Assembly (NCBI GenBank): GCA_016200005.1 | Contig: JACQFP010000036.1 | Location: 114,659 to 178,658, forward strand | DNA length: 64,000 bases | Origin: Verrucomicrobiota bacterium | GTDB taxonomy: Bacteria; Verrucomicrobiota; Verrucomicrobiia; Limisphaerales; PALSA-1396 | Direction of reading: 5' to 3' | Shown here: one piece after another, positions 17,602 through 26,097 of the stretch | Numbering within the stretch: the stretch's first letter is position 1 | Layout of the letters: each line of letters begins with the position of its first letter | Notes under the pieces: model-generated | Database searches by the model: none | The model's input: the letters and a program-made list of their open reading frames with translations, nothing else | Told to the model about the DNA's origin: nothing | Position numbers and translations under genes: made by a program

Positions 17602-18621
17602 ATGGCAACCGACCCCGATGAGGTGCGTACCGATGTCGAAGACGAAGATGGTGGCGGGCCGGTCAAATCCTTCCTGGAGCATCTCGAAGATTTCCGTTGG
17701 ACGCTGATCAAAATCGTCGTTTCGATTGCCGTCGCGATGCTGCTTTGCCTGATCGCGGGCAACTACGTGGTCGGTGTCATCAAGCGCCCGCTCGACAAGG
17801 CGAAGATCAGGTATCCCGGCACCAACCAGGTGGTGACGCTGCTCTTGGGCACAAACCGGCTGGGGGTGTTTCAACTGGATGCAAACCAGCAAGCCGCCTT
17901 TCAATTTGGTACGAACCGATTCGTGGCGCTGCAACTGGCGCCGATCACCATTGGCAGCAATCAGGTGTTGGGAATCCGGATGGACACGAACAACGACGCG
18001 GCGGAGACGGCGCAGAAACTCAAGATCGATCTGAATACGCTCAGCCCGGCGGGGGGCTTTTTTGTAGCGTTTCAGGTCGCGTTTTACGGTGGGCTGGCAC
18101 TGGCGTCGCCGTTCATCTTTTATTTCATCGCAAACTTTGTTTTCCCCGCTTTGAAGATGAAGGAGAAGAAATACGTGAACCGCGGGCTTCTCGTCGCCGT
18201 GCCGCTTTTCATGGTCGGCGTCACGTTTTGTTATTTCATCCTCATGCCCATTGCGCTGGCGGCGTCCCAGCTTTACTCCAACTGGCTCGGCTTCTCGGCG
18301 AACATCTGGCGCGCGGAGGAATACATCAGCTTTGTCTGCAAATTCCTGCTCGGCATGGGACTGGGCTTTGAAATGCCGGTGGTGATTCTGGTGTTGGTCA
18401 AGATCGGCATCTTGAATTACAGCATCCTTTCCAAGGGCCGCCGTTACATGATCGTGGTCAATTTGATTCTGGGCGCGCTCTTGACGACACCGGAAGTGCT
18501 AACGCAAGTCATCATGTTCATCCCCCTCCAGGCCCTTTACGAAATCAGCATCTGGATTGCCTGGTATTGGGAACGCCAGGAGCGGAAACGCCAGGAGGCG
18601 GAGGCCAATGCCGTGCCGTGA
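17602..18621 (+). CDS. tatC: Sec-independent protein translocase TatC
   Basis: 339 residues, six predicted membrane segments. The family motif around the first helix is present (FLEHLEDFRWTLIK at about residues 24-37), as is the cytoplasmic loop motif (PALKMKEKKYVNRG) and the following helices. It binds twin-arginine signal peptides with TatA. The first periplasmic loop (about residues 60-150) is unusually long and contains repeated Asn/Thr/Gln-rich units (GTNRLGVFQL, GTNRFVALQL). Paired with the frameshifted tatA upstream; the DUF1501 protein at 11.6-13.0 kb is a likely client. Confidence 0.95.
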   Translation: MATDPDEVRTDVEDEDGGGPVKSFLEHLEDFRWTLIKIVVSIAVAMLLCLIAGNYVVGVIKRPLDKAKIRYPGTNQVVTLLLGTNRLGVFQLDANQQAAFQFGTNRFVALQLAPITIGSNQVLGIRMDTNNDAAETAQKLKIDLNTLSPAGGFFVAFQVAFYGGLALASPFIFYFIANFVFPALKMKEKKYVNRGLLVAVPLFMVGVTFCYFILMPIALAASQLYSNWLGFSANIWRAEEYISFVCKFLLGMGLGFEMPVVILVLVKIGILNYSILSKGRRYMIVVNLILGALLTTPEVLTQVIMFIPLQALYEISIWIAWYWERQERKRQEAEANAVP

Positions 18622-18688
18622 AAACTTTCTGAAATCGCTCTTTACAACTTTTGGAATTGAGTTAGGCTTTCCTCAACAAACAAAAATT

Positions 18689-19129
18689 ATGCGCACTTCC
18701 TTCTTTCTCCTTTCGTCGGTGTTGACGCTCACACTGTTCTCTGCCGGTTGCGCGGGGCCGGAACAAAAATTCGGGCGCGGCGTCAGTAACATTTTTGAAA
18801 TTGTCCGGGGCGGCGAAATCCGTCGCACCGTCGAACAGACCGCCATGACCGACGGGCCGGACACGGCCTACACCGGCGGCTTCGTCAAAGGCTTGAATCG
18901 CAGCATCGCGCGGACGTTTATCGGGGTCTATGAGGTGGCGACCTTCCCAATTCCCTCATACGACCCGATCGCGACTGATTACCTGACCCCCAACCCGGTC
19001 TATCCGGACAGCTACAAACCGAACTTGATCGCCGATCAGGTGTTCGCGCCCGACACCTCGCTCGGTTTTGCCGGCGGCGACGTGGCACCGATGATGCCGG
19101 GCAGCCGTTTCCGCATCTTTGATAACTAA
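18689..19129 (+). CDS. Exosortase system-associated lipoprotein, TIGR04073 family
   Basis: 146 residues with a lipoprotein signal peptide (lipobox SAGC, Cys21). The mature part begins KFGRGVSNIFEIVRGGEI, which matches the RG-x2-N-hydrophobic-x3-E pattern of the TIGR04073 family, found in genomes with the exosortase/PEP-CTERM sorting system. The middle repeats GFVKGLNRSIARTFIGVYEV. Its exact role is unknown. No exosortase gene lies in the window. A strong terminator follows 36 bases after the stop. Confidence 0.8.
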   Translation: MRTSFFLLSSVLTLTLFSAGCAGPEQKFGRGVSNIFEIVRGGEIRRTVEQTAMTDGPDTAYTGGFVKGLNRSIARTFIGVYEVATFPIPSYDPIATDYLTPNPVYPDSYKPNLIADQVFAPDTSLGFAGGDVAPMMPGSRFRIFDN

Positions 19130-19165
19130 CATTTAGTTTTTGAAATTGCGCGCCTCGTGCGCCCG

Positions 19166-19195
19166 GCGCCAACATTTCGGTGTTGGCGCTTTTTT
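19166..19195 (+). terminator. Intrinsic (rho-independent) terminator
   Basis: GCGCCAACA (19166-19174) and TGTTGGCGC (19181-19189) form a perfect 9-bp stem with a 6-base loop, followed directly by TTTTTT. It ends transcription from the tatC/TIGR04073 side, only five bases before the ATG of ispE. Confidence 0.92.
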
Positions 19196-19200
19196 ATTTG

Positions 19201-20073
19201 ATGACGCTGGAACGGACATCGCCCTGCAAAATCAACCTCCTGCTCAACATCCTGGGCAAACGACCGGATGGCTTTCACGAACTCGAAACCGTCATGTACC
19301 CGGTCAACGTTTGCGATCAACTCACATTCAAACGTTCTGCGAGCGGCTTGAAACTGACGTGCAATGATCCCAGCCTCCCCACGGACGGCGGCAATCTCGT
19401 TCATCGGGCGGCGACGGAATTTCTGAGGTTGGCGTCCATTACGGACGGTGTCTGCATCCACCTCGAGAAAAAACTTCCGCTGGCCGCCGGTTTGGGCGGG
19501 GGCAGTGCCAACGCCGCCATCACGCTCCTGGGCCTGAACGAACTTTTTGGAAAACCGCTTTCGCCAGAAAAATTGCTCGAACTCGCCGCCACACTCGGGT
19601 CGGACGTTCCATTCTTTTTGCAAAGCAAACCTGCACTGGCGACTGGCCGCGGCGAAAAAGTTCAGGCACTTGATTTGTTTCCGGCCTTAAACGGCGCCTG
19701 CCTGCTGCTCGTGCATCCGGGCTTCGGCATTCCCACCGCCTGGGCCTATCAGCAACTGTCTCGCTTCCCGGAAGCGCTGAACGGCCGACCGGGTCGCGCG
19801 ACGAAATTGATCGCGTTATTGCAACAGCCCGATCTCCATAGTGCAGGCGAAGCCTTCTATAATTCGCTCGAAGCCCCGGCGCTTAAAAAATATCCGTTGC
19901 TGGTTTTGTTCCAGGAATTCTTCCGCGCCAACAGTGCCGTCGCCACTTTGATGTCTGGCAGCGGCTCGACGACGTTTGCGCTGTTCCAAAGCCAATCGGA
20001 CGGCGAGCAGGCCCTCGAAAAGTTCAGACAGAAATTCGGAACCACGTGCTGGACGGCGCTTGTTCCGCATTGA
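19201..20073 (+). CDS. ispE: 4-diphosphocytidyl-2-C-methyl-D-erythritol kinase
   Basis: GHMP kinase of the MEP isoprenoid pathway: phosphorylates the 2-hydroxyl of CDP-methylerythritol. N-terminal PCKINLLLNILGKRPDGFHELETV and the ATP-binding PLAAGLGGGSANAA (about residues 92-105) are diagnostic, as is the C-terminal LMSGSGSTTFALF. 290 residues. The ATG at 19201 comes just five bases after a terminator U-tract, leaving no room for a normal leader; an in-frame GTG at 19180 lies inside the terminator hairpin. Hopanoid genes, which need the isoprenoid supply, follow 1 kb downstream. Confidence 0.95.
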   Translation: MTLERTSPCKINLLLNILGKRPDGFHELETVMYPVNVCDQLTFKRSASGLKLTCNDPSLPTDGGNLVHRAATEFLRLASITDGVCIHLEKKLPLAAGLGGGSANAAITLLGLNELFGKPLSPEKLLELAATLGSDVPFFLQSKPALATGRGEKVQALDLFPALNGACLLLVHPGFGIPTAWAYQQLSRFPEALNGRPGRATKLIALLQQPDLHSAGEAFYNSLEAPALKKYPLLVLFQEFFRANSAVATLMSGSGSTTFALFQSQSDGEQALEKFRQKFGTTCWTALVPH

Positions 20074-20120
20074 TCGAACCGCAGCGATCGACTTGTCAGG
20101 TCCACGAATGATATTCGGCG

Positions 20121-20945
20121 CTACTTCTGACGCTTGGGGCTTTCAACCGGTTTGGTCGTCTCCGTGACTTTGGATTTTATTTTTTCCCAACGCTGATCCC
20201 AATCTGCCCAGCTTGATGTCCACTCGACACCGGTGAATTGTTTGCGGGCCGTCGTCAGAACCTTCTCTACCTTCTCAAGCTGGGCTTGCACCGCCTTTTT
20301 TTCGCCCCAGCTCAGATAGGCTTCCAACAGGTTGAGCTGGTTGTCCGGAAAATCGGGGCTTAACTCCACGGCTTTCTGAAGGTGCTGCCGCGCCTTGTTG
20401 CGGTTGCCGATGCTCAAAGGCCAACCTGGCGCGTCCCGGTAAAGCAGGCCGAGGTTCCGCTCCGGCCCGGCGAAATCAAAACGGCTGTCGAGATCGCGCG
20501 CCGCCTTGAATTCGCGCTCCATCTCCTCGACGATTTTCAACGCGCCCAGTTTCTTGGTTTGCGCCAATTGCGCCAGGTTCATCGCCAGGTAGTAGTGGGC
20601 CGCCGCCGATATCGGATCACGCGCCACGGCCTGGCGACCGGCGGCGATTCCCAGTTCCGCGATTTCCGCTCGTTGCGTGTGGTTGGTGGCCAGGTCCGCC
20701 CAGTCAAAACAGGCGCGCGCGAAGTGCCACGCGGCGTCGGGCTGGTTCATCTCTCGTTTGTAAAGCGCCTGTGCTTCCAGAAACACTCGCGCACCTCGTG
20801 CTCGTAGGTCGATCTGCTGCTGGACCTGGGCCCGGGCAAGCGACGCCAGGTTGTGAGAGACAAGCAGGATGAGGATTGCAAAAATAAGCCCGCCACGTCG
20901 GCGGAAAGGTCGCAAATAAAAAGCAGAATTAATGGTTGCCAACAT
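20121..20945 (-). CDS. Secreted TPR-like protein
   Basis: 274 residues from the ATG at 20945. An N-terminal signal peptide or anchor (GGLIFAILILLVSHNLASLARAQ) precedes helical repeats that look like TPRs: ARDPISAAAHYYLAMNLAQLAQ and RQHLQKAVELSPDFPDNQLNLLEAYLSW. The pattern is similar to TRAP-transporter T-component (TatT-like) proteins. Probably a periplasmic scaffold; its partners are unknown. It is divergent from the small lipoprotein and hpnH genes, with only 26 bases between start codons. Confidence 0.7.
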   Translation of the reverse strand: MLATINSAFYLRPFRRRGGLIFAILILLVSHNLASLARAQVQQQIDLRARGARVFLEAQALYKREMNQPDAAWHFARACFDWADLATNHTQRAEIAELGIAAGRQAVARDPISAAAHYYLAMNLAQLAQTKKLGALKIVEEMEREFKAARDLDSRFDFAGPERNLGLLYRDAPGWPLSIGNRNKARQHLQKAVELSPDFPDNQLNLLEAYLSWGEKKAVQAQLEKVEKVLTTARKQFTGVEWTSSWADWDQRWEKIKSKVTETTKPVESPKRQK

Positions 20946-20971
20946 GATGACCCGGTTTATAGTTTCCGAAA

Positions 20972-21181
20972 GTGAGATTGAATTGGAAAACCCTGAGATT
21001 TGCAATCTTTCCGGTCTTTGCGGCAATCGGGACCGGCTGCAGCGGCATCAATGCGTCGCACAGCGTGTCCCCGGCCACATTCTTATTGCCGGGGCTGATG
21101 CAATCCAGTCCCCAGCCTTCGCAGCCCGAGATTACTGTTCCGCAATTGGAGACGGTTAAACAGGTAGCTCAAGCTCAATAA
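20972..21181 (+). CDS. Small putative lipoprotein upstream of hpnH
   Basis: 69 residues with a GTG start. Basic N-terminus, hydrophobic core and a Cys at residue 23 (AAIGTGC) make a plausible lipoprotein signal; the mature part is Ser/Pro/Gln-rich. The stop is four bases before the hpnH start, suggesting co-transcription. No family is recognised. Confidence 0.5.
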   Translation: MRLNWKTLRFAIFPVFAAIGTGCSGINASHSVSPATFLLPGLMQSSPQPSQPEITVPQLETVKQVAQAQ

Positions 21182-21185
21182 TCCT

Positions 21186-22607
21186 ATGCGATTTCCACTC
21201 GCGTTGACGGCGAAAATCGCTCGTCACATCATTAAACACAAACTGCGGCGCACTCCGAAATTTGCCTTGGTGCTGCAACTCGAACCACTCCACACCTGCA
21301 ATTTGACGTGCACCGGCTGTGGTCGTATTCGCGAATATTCCACCAACCTTAAAGACATGATGAGTCTGGAGGATTGCCTCGCGTCCGCCAACGAATGCGA
21401 CGCGCCGATGGTTTCCATCTGCGGCGGCGAGCCACTTATTCATCCGAAGATCGAGGAGTTGGTGAACGGCATCCTCGCCCAAGGTCGCATCGTCTATGTC
21501 TGCACAAATGGCATGTTCATGCGGAAGAAGATGCGCGATTATCTGGCGAGTATTTATTCGCCGGCGCTGGAATCTCAAATTGCAAATCTCAAATCCCAGA
21601 ACCTCATCACTGCCAGGGACGCCGAACAAATTCGCAACGGCGACGAGAAGGCCCGCAGCAAGGTCGTGATCCGCCCAACGAAGTGGATGTATTGGAACGT
21701 TCACATCGACGGCCTCGAATACACGCACGATCTCATCGTCGAGCGCGAAGGCGTGTTCAAGGAATGTGTCGAAGCCATCAAGATGGCGAAGCTTCTTGGT
21801 TATCAGGTCGCCACGAACACGACGGTCTATAAAGAAACCGACGTGAAGGAAATCGAAGGGATGTTTGAGTTCTTCTCATCGCTCGAAGTCGATGGTCACA
21901 CAATTTCACCGGGCTACGAATACGATGCCGCCAAGAAGGATATGGTCAAGCGCCTTCACCGGCAGCCCGAAGATTTCTTTCTCACGCGCAAAATGACGCG
22001 GCAAAAATTCGCCAAGATTCAGGAGTGGGGCGAACGCTTCACCATTTTCGGCACGCCGGTCTATCAGGAATTCCTCGCCGGCAAACGCGAACTGACCTGC
22101 ACCGCGTGGGCGATTCCCACCCGTAACATCAAAGGCTGGAAAGCGCCCTGCTACCTCATGACCGACGGCCATTACGCTGGCTACCATGAAATGCTCGAGA
22201 AAGTGGACTGGGACAAATACGGCGTTGTGGACGGCGTCGCGCGCGATCCACGCTGCGAGAATTGCATGGTCCATTGCGGCTACGACCCCAGTGGCGCGCT
22301 CGGCACCAACTTTCAACGCGGCGACAACTGGAAAAACTTCAAATACAACTTCTGGCCAAAGCCCAAGCCGTATTATCCGGGCCGCGACGTGCGCGCGTTC
22401 AACGGCGTCTCGATCGGCAAGGGTCATCTCGCCGAAGCCAAGGCCGCCATCAACAGTCCGCGCGCCGCGATGAACGGAGCCCAAGCCGTTTTCCAACGTC
22501 GCGAAGAACCGCACGAACACAACGGCAATGGCAGTTGCGGCAACGGGGATGCTTCGCAACGCGAAGAGTTGCTGGAGAAGATTGCTGATGCCAAGAAGGG
22601 CGAGTGA
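21186..22607 (+). CDS. hpnH: Adenosyl-hopene transferase HpnH (radical SAM)
   Basis: 473 residues. Radical SAM enzyme that adds the 5'-deoxyadenosyl group to diploptene, the first step of extended hopanoid synthesis. The 4Fe-4S motif is CNLTCTGC (Cys38, 42, 45); SICGGEPLIHP, VHIDGLEYTHD and the C-terminal CENCMVHCGYDPS are typical of HpnH. Residues about 129-150 (SPALESQIANLKSQN...) are an insertion encoded partly by a 7-base-period repeat (21576-21596). The C-terminal 90 residues extend beyond the core and include a His/Gly/Asn-rich stretch. hpnJ lies downstream after a HEPN/MNT pair; hpnG and the squalene-hopene cyclase are not in the window. Confidence 0.93.
   Translation: MRFPLALTAKIARHIIKHKLRRTPKFALVLQLEPLHTCNLTCTGCGRIREYSTNLKDMMSLEDCLASANECDAPMVSICGGEPLIHPKIEELVNGILAQGRIVYVCTNGMFMRKKMRDYLASIYSPALESQIANLKSQNLITARDAEQIRNGDEKARSKVVIRPTKWMYWNVHIDGLEYTHDLIVEREGVFKECVEAIKMAKLLGYQVATNTTVYKETDVKEIEGMFEFFSSLEVDGHTISPGYEYDAAKKDMVKRLHRQPEDFFLTRKMTRQKFAKIQEWGERFTIFGTPVYQEFLAGKRELTCTAWAIPTRNIKGWKAPCYLMTDGHYAGYHEMLEKVDWDKYGVVDGVARDPRCENCMVHCGYDPSGALGTNFQRGDNWKNFKYNFWPKPKPYYPGRDVRAFNGVSIGKGHLAEAKAAINSPRAAMNGAQAVFQRREEPHEHNGNGSCGNGDASQREELLEKIADAKKGE
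21576..21596. repeat. 7-bp-period repeat inside hpnH
   Basis: Three heptamers CAAATTG, CAAATCT, CAAATCC in a row, preceded by the related GGAATCT. It sits at a point where HpnH has extra residues. Confidence 0.5.
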
Positions 22608-22615
22608 GTTTGTTC

Positions 22616-23038
22616 ATGGCAGAGGCGAAAGCGAGCGCATTGAATGAAACGGCCGTTGCTTATCGGACCGCGACACAATTTCCCGCGCTTCACGATCCGC
22701 GCCATCCGGTGCATCGCATCGCCAATCGGCTGGAGCCGTTTGTCCGCGCCATCGTGGAAAGCATCTGCCCCGAAAGAATCATCCTCTTTGGCAGCTACGC
22801 GTACGGAGAACCCGATGAGCATAGCGACGTGGACCTGCTGGTCATTCGGCGAAACATCGCTTCCGAGAAGGCGAGCAACCTTGAAATCCGTAACGCGTTT
22901 GACTCGGTCCCAGGACCGTTATTTTCCTTCACCATCCTCAGCAAGACGCCCGAACGGATCGCCGAACGCCTCTCGGTCAAGAGCCCCTTCTACGAAGACA
23001 TCGTCGGCAAGGGCATCGAACTGTATGCCGCCCAATAG
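22616..23038 (+). CDS. MNT-type nucleotidyltransferase, putative antitoxin
   Basis: 140 residues. Minimal nucleotidyltransferase with the full GS-x10-D-x-D motif (GSYAYGEPDEHSDVDLL; Ser60, Asp71, Asp73). Such proteins neutralise HEPN RNases by adding AMP to them. Its end overlaps the following HEPN gene by 14 bases, the standard order for type VII MNT/HEPN modules. A GTG at 22604 overlapping the hpnH stop is an alternative start. It interrupts the hopanoid operon. Confidence 0.88.
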   Translation: MAEAKASALNETAVAYRTATQFPALHDPRHPVHRIANRLEPFVRAIVESICPERIILFGSYAYGEPDEHSDVDLLVIRRNIASEKASNLEIRNAFDSVPGPLFSFTILSKTPERIAERLSVKSPFYEDIVGKGIELYAAQ

Positions 23039-23450
23039 GCCTTCTGATGAGAACGATCCGGCGGATTGGTTTTACTCAGCCGGAGATCGGCTTCGCGTGG
23101 CCGATTCTTCCTGGCGGCATGAGGGATTGACCCATGCGGGCATTGAACTTTTGCAGGAGGCCGCCGAGCGGTATCTCAAGGGCTACCTCGTTGCCCAAGG
23201 ATGGCGACTGAACCGGACGCACGATCTGCGAAAGCTGCTTGATGAGGCCCAAAGCTATGAACCGGGATCTGGGAACTTCGATGCCGCAGCCAAAGAATTG
23301 ACCGAGGATTTCTTCGCTCAACATTACCCGGGTGGAGACTGGTCGAGTGTTGGCGCAAATTACGAAACCCTGCGCGCACAGGTTGGCCAGATGCTTGAAC
23401 TGATTCAGCAAAGTCTGCCGCAATATTTTTCCAAACCGCCCACGAAATAA
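23025..23450 (+). CDS. HEPN domain RNase-like protein, putative toxin
   Basis: 141 residues. HEPN fold with the catalytic R-x4-H motif seen as RLNRTH (Arg61, His66), followed by DLRKLL as is common in HEPN proteins paired with MNT. Starts inside the end of the MNT gene and stops three bases before hpnJ, so the module is squeezed tightly between hpnH and hpnJ and is probably co-transcribed with them. The toxin role is inferred from the pairing. Confidence 0.88.
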   Translation: MPPNRPSDENDPADWFYSAGDRLRVADSSWRHEGLTHAGIELLQEAAERYLKGYLVAQGWRLNRTHDLRKLLDEAQSYEPGSGNFDAAAKELTEDFFAQHYPGGDWSSVGANYETLRAQVGQMLELIQQSLPQYFSKPPTK

Positions 23451-23453
23451 CTT

Positions 23454-24908
23454 ATGAGCAAGACACTTTATCTTTCTCCTCCAAGCTTCGACGGCTTTGA
23501 CGGCGGCGCGGGTGCGCGCTACCAGGCCCGGCGCGAGGTCACCAGCTATTGGTATCCGACATGGCTCGCGCAACCCGCCGCGCTCACGCCCAACTCGCGC
23601 CTGCTCGATTGTCCGCCGCACGACGTTGACCTCGCCAAGTGCCTCACCATCGCGAAGGACTACGACCACGTCATCATCAACACCAGCACGCCCTCGCTGA
23701 AGAACGATTGCAAAGTTGCCGAAGCCATCAAGGCGCAGAAGCCCGAGACCAAGATCGGCTTCGTCGGCGCGCACACGATGGTGTTGCCCACTGAAACGCT
23801 CAAGGCGTCGCCTGCAATTGATTGGGTCGGCCGCAAGGAATTCGATTACACCTGCGCCGAAGTCGCCGAAGACCGCGACCTCGCGACCATCGCCGGGCTT
23901 TCCTACAAGGACAAGGACGGCATGATCAAACACAACCCCGAGCGGGAAATGATTCCGAACATGGACGCGCTCCCGTGGGTGGCCGACGTTTACAAGCGCG
24001 ACCTCCAGATCGAGAAATATTTCATCGGTTACCTCCTGCATCCGTACATCAGCATGTACACGGGGCGCGGTTGTCCGGCGCAATGCACCTTCTGCCTCTG
24101 GCCGCAGACCATCGGCGGACATAAATACCGCGTCCGCTCGCCGCAGAACGTCGCCGACGAAATGGCCTACATGAAGAAACTCTTCCCGCAAGTGCGCGAG
24201 TTCTTTTTCGACGACGACACTTTCACCGCGAACCTCCCGCGCGCCCGCGAGATCGCGAAGAAACTCGGCCCGCTGGGCGTTCACTGGAGCTGCAACAGCC
24301 GCGCGAACCTCGATTACGACACGATCAAAAGTTTCAAAGACAACGGCCTGCGCCTGTTCCTCGTCGGCTACGAAAGCGGCAACGACGACATCCTCACCCG
24401 CATCAAGAAAGGCGTGACGATGGACGAAATGCGCCGCTTCACGAAGTTCTGCCATCAAGCTGGTGTGGTAATTCACGGCACGTTCATCCTTGGCCTGCCC
24501 GTCGAAACGAAGGAAACCATCGAGAACACCATCCGTTTCGCTCAGGAACTCGACGTTTTCTCCATGCAAGTCTCGTTGGCCGCGCCGTACCCAGGCACGG
24601 AGCTTTACGAAATGGCGCGGCAAAATGGTTGGTTCGTGAAGAAAGACAAAACCGACCTCGTGGAAGGCGACGGCTTCCAACAAAGCGCGCTCGAATATCC
24701 CGGCCTGGGCAAGGACGAAATCTATGCGAACGTTGAGCGATTCTACCATCGTTATTACCTGCGCCCGAAACCGATTCTGCGCATCATCAAAACAATGCTG
24801 GAGGACAAGGATGTCTGCGTCCGCCGCCTTCGCGAGGGTTACGAGTTCTTCAAGAGCATGGCGCAGCGGCGCAGCGATCTTGAAGCGGTGAAAGCCGCAG
24901 CGGCGTAA
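23454..24908 (+). CDS. hpnJ: Hopanoid biosynthesis radical SAM protein HpnJ
   Basis: 484 residues. B12-binding-type radical SAM protein; the N-terminus (LSPPSFDGFDGGAGARYQA, then WYPTWLAQPA) is characteristic of HpnJ. The cluster motif is CPAQCTFC (Cys207, 211, 214). HpnJ has been linked to ring contraction of the glucosamine head group to form bacteriohopanetetrol cyclitol ether. It lies four bases after the HEPN gene. The last 65 residues (YHRYYLRPKPILRI... YEFFKSM) reappear as a broken copy at 34.5-34.7 kb. Confidence 0.93.
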   Translation: MSKTLYLSPPSFDGFDGGAGARYQARREVTSYWYPTWLAQPAALTPNSRLLDCPPHDVDLAKCLTIAKDYDHVIINTSTPSLKNDCKVAEAIKAQKPETKIGFVGAHTMVLPTETLKASPAIDWVGRKEFDYTCAEVAEDRDLATIAGLSYKDKDGMIKHNPEREMIPNMDALPWVADVYKRDLQIEKYFIGYLLHPYISMYTGRGCPAQCTFCLWPQTIGGHKYRVRSPQNVADEMAYMKKLFPQVREFFFDDDTFTANLPRAREIAKKLGPLGVHWSCNSRANLDYDTIKSFKDNGLRLFLVGYESGNDDILTRIKKGVTMDEMRRFTKFCHQAGVVIHGTFILGLPVETKETIENTIRFAQELDVFSMQVSLAAPYPGTELYEMARQNGWFVKKDKTDLVEGDGFQQSALEYPGLGKDEIYANVERFYHRYYLRPKPILRIIKTMLEDKDVCVRRLREGYEFFKSMAQRRSDLEAVKAAAA

Positions 24909-24949
24909 TTGACGGTGGGGCGAGCGTTACAGCGAGCCGTCGAAATGAT

Positions 24950-25186
24950 ATGCCCGAAGTTTTCCGAACCGAAGGTTACGTGTTCTACTTTTATGCGAAT
25001 GAAGGACATGAGCCGGTGCATATCCATGTCCGGCGCGGCGGCGGCTTCGCCAAGTTCTGGATCGAGCCGCTGGAACTGGCTTGGGCGAAGGGACTCAAGA
25101 CACCGGAATTGACGCGGGCCGAGGAATTGGTTGCAGAACACCGCGACCAGATACAAAGTAAATGGCATGAAGTCTTCAATCGTTGA
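24950..25186 (+). CDS. DUF4160 domain protein
   Basis: 78 residues. The pattern VFYFYANEGHEPVHIHV is the DUF4160 signature, with conserved His residues. It overlaps the following DUF2442 gene by 20 bases. DUF4160 and DUF2442 genes often occur as a pair in accessory regions and have been suggested to form a toxin-antitoxin-like unit; the activity is not known. Confidence 0.85.
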   Translation: MPEVFRTEGYVFYFYANEGHEPVHIHVRRGGGFAKFWIEPLELAWAKGLKTPELTRAEELVAEHRDQIQSKWHEVFNR

Positions 25187-25421
25187 ACTGGAAGCCAAAG
25201 CCATGCGGGTTTGGATCGAACGCCGAAACGTCTGCCTGGCGTTGGCGGACGAGCGCGAAATCCGTTTTCCCGCCGCCAAGAACCGCCGCTTGCGCAAGGC
25301 CACGCCCCAACAACTCGCCAACGTCGAGTTGATTTGCGACGGCACGGGCTTGCACTGGCCCGACGTGGACGAAGACCTCTCCGTTCAAGGAATCCTGGAA
25401 GGCCGACTCGGCCAGCCGTGA
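25167..25421 (+). CDS. DUF2442 domain protein
   Basis: 84 residues from the ATG at 25167. Contains RVWIERRNVCLALADEREIRFP and LHWPDVDEDLSVQGIL, the latter being the typical C-terminal DUF2442 signature (W-P-x-L/V-D-E-D-L-S). It overlaps the preceding DUF4160 gene, so they are translated together. Confidence 0.85.
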   Translation: MKSSIVELEAKAMRVWIERRNVCLALADEREIRFPAAKNRRLRKATPQQLANVELICDGTGLHWPDVDEDLSVQGILEGRLGQP

Positions 25422-25489
25422 GTGAATTCCTTCTCCGCCTCGAACGGATGCCGGGGTGGTGTCGGATCCGATAAGTCGAAATTGCCGCG

Positions 25490-25517
25490 TTGCAAACGGC
25501 TCGCAAATGATTAGAAT
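25490..25517 (+). promoter_or_regulatory. Likely promoter of the small coiled-coil gene pair
   Basis: TTGCAA (25490-25495) and TAGAAT (25512-25517) are separated by 16 bases. The expected transcription start falls at or within a base or two of the ATG at 25524, so the message could be leaderless; no ribosome binding site is present. Confidence 0.4.
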
Positions 25518-25523
25518 GTTCAC

Positions 25524-25730
25524 ATGACAACGAAAGCAGTAACGGCAAACGGCGCGAGCCGACAGGACGCAAATTACCTCGCCCGGATTGACTCATGCCT
25601 TCGTGAAATCAAGGCCATTCACAAGGACATAGTGGGAAAGCGGACCGAAGGCCGAAAGGTATCCGCAATCATTCGCCGCCAGCACGAGGAAATCCAAACC
25701 ATCCTGGACCGTGTTGAAGCAACTCTTTGA
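25524..25730 (+). CDS. Small hypothetical protein
   Basis: 68 residues, charged and helical (ARIDSCLREIKAIHKDIVGK). Its end overlaps the next gene by 20 bases. It has no recognised domain. A promoter-like element directly precedes the ATG. Confidence 0.6.
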   Translation: MTTKAVTANGASRQDANYLARIDSCLREIKAIHKDIVGKRTEGRKVSAIIRRQHEEIQTILDRVEATL

Positions 25731-25971
25731 TTACGTCCAGCAGCTTCTCTTTCTGGGCCGGGATACCCAGAAGAACCGGGACGACATCGAAGAGCTCCGA
25801 CGCGAGTTGCAGCAGACCAACGCGCTGGTCATTGAATTGTCTCACAAACTGGAGCGGCTCGCCGAGCGCGAACGACTGGAACGGGAGAAACTCGCGCTCC
25901 AACTTGAAAACGCCCTGCTCCGCTTTGAGCGCCGACTTCCACCCGCCAAAGAGCCAAAGAAGTTGAAGTAA
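25711..25971 (+). CDS. Small coiled-coil protein
   Basis: 86 residues with a GTG start inside the previous gene. After a short hydrophobic start (FDYVQQLLFLG) the rest is a long heptad-patterned coiled coil (DDIEELRRELQQTNALVIELSHKLERL...). Similar small coiled-coil proteins follow mobile or regulatory genes in many bacteria, but I cannot name a function. Confidence 0.6.
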   Translation: MLKQLFDYVQQLLFLGRDTQKNRDDIEELRRELQQTNALVIELSHKLERLAERERLEREKLALQLENALLRFERRLPPAKEPKKLK

Positions 25972-25989
25972 CTCGCGCCCCGGCGCGAG
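25972..25989. terminator. GC-rich hairpin between convergent genes
   Basis: CTCGCGCC and GGCGCGAG form an 8-bp GC stem directly after the stop of the coiled-coil gene. There is no T-tract, so it is only a possible terminator; the next gene is convergent. Confidence 0.4.
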
Positions 25990-26097
25990 CGAACGGTGGG
26001 CGACTGATTTCACACCGCTGCCGCGCCGCTGCGTTCAAAAAAGATTGGCTCGAAACCATTCGGCTTCTGTTGCGTGAGGGATTCGATGTCGTATCGG

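Noticed and set aside
23076..24749. 557-codon open frame on the minus strand
   Set aside because: Antisense to hpnJ, which is firmly identified.
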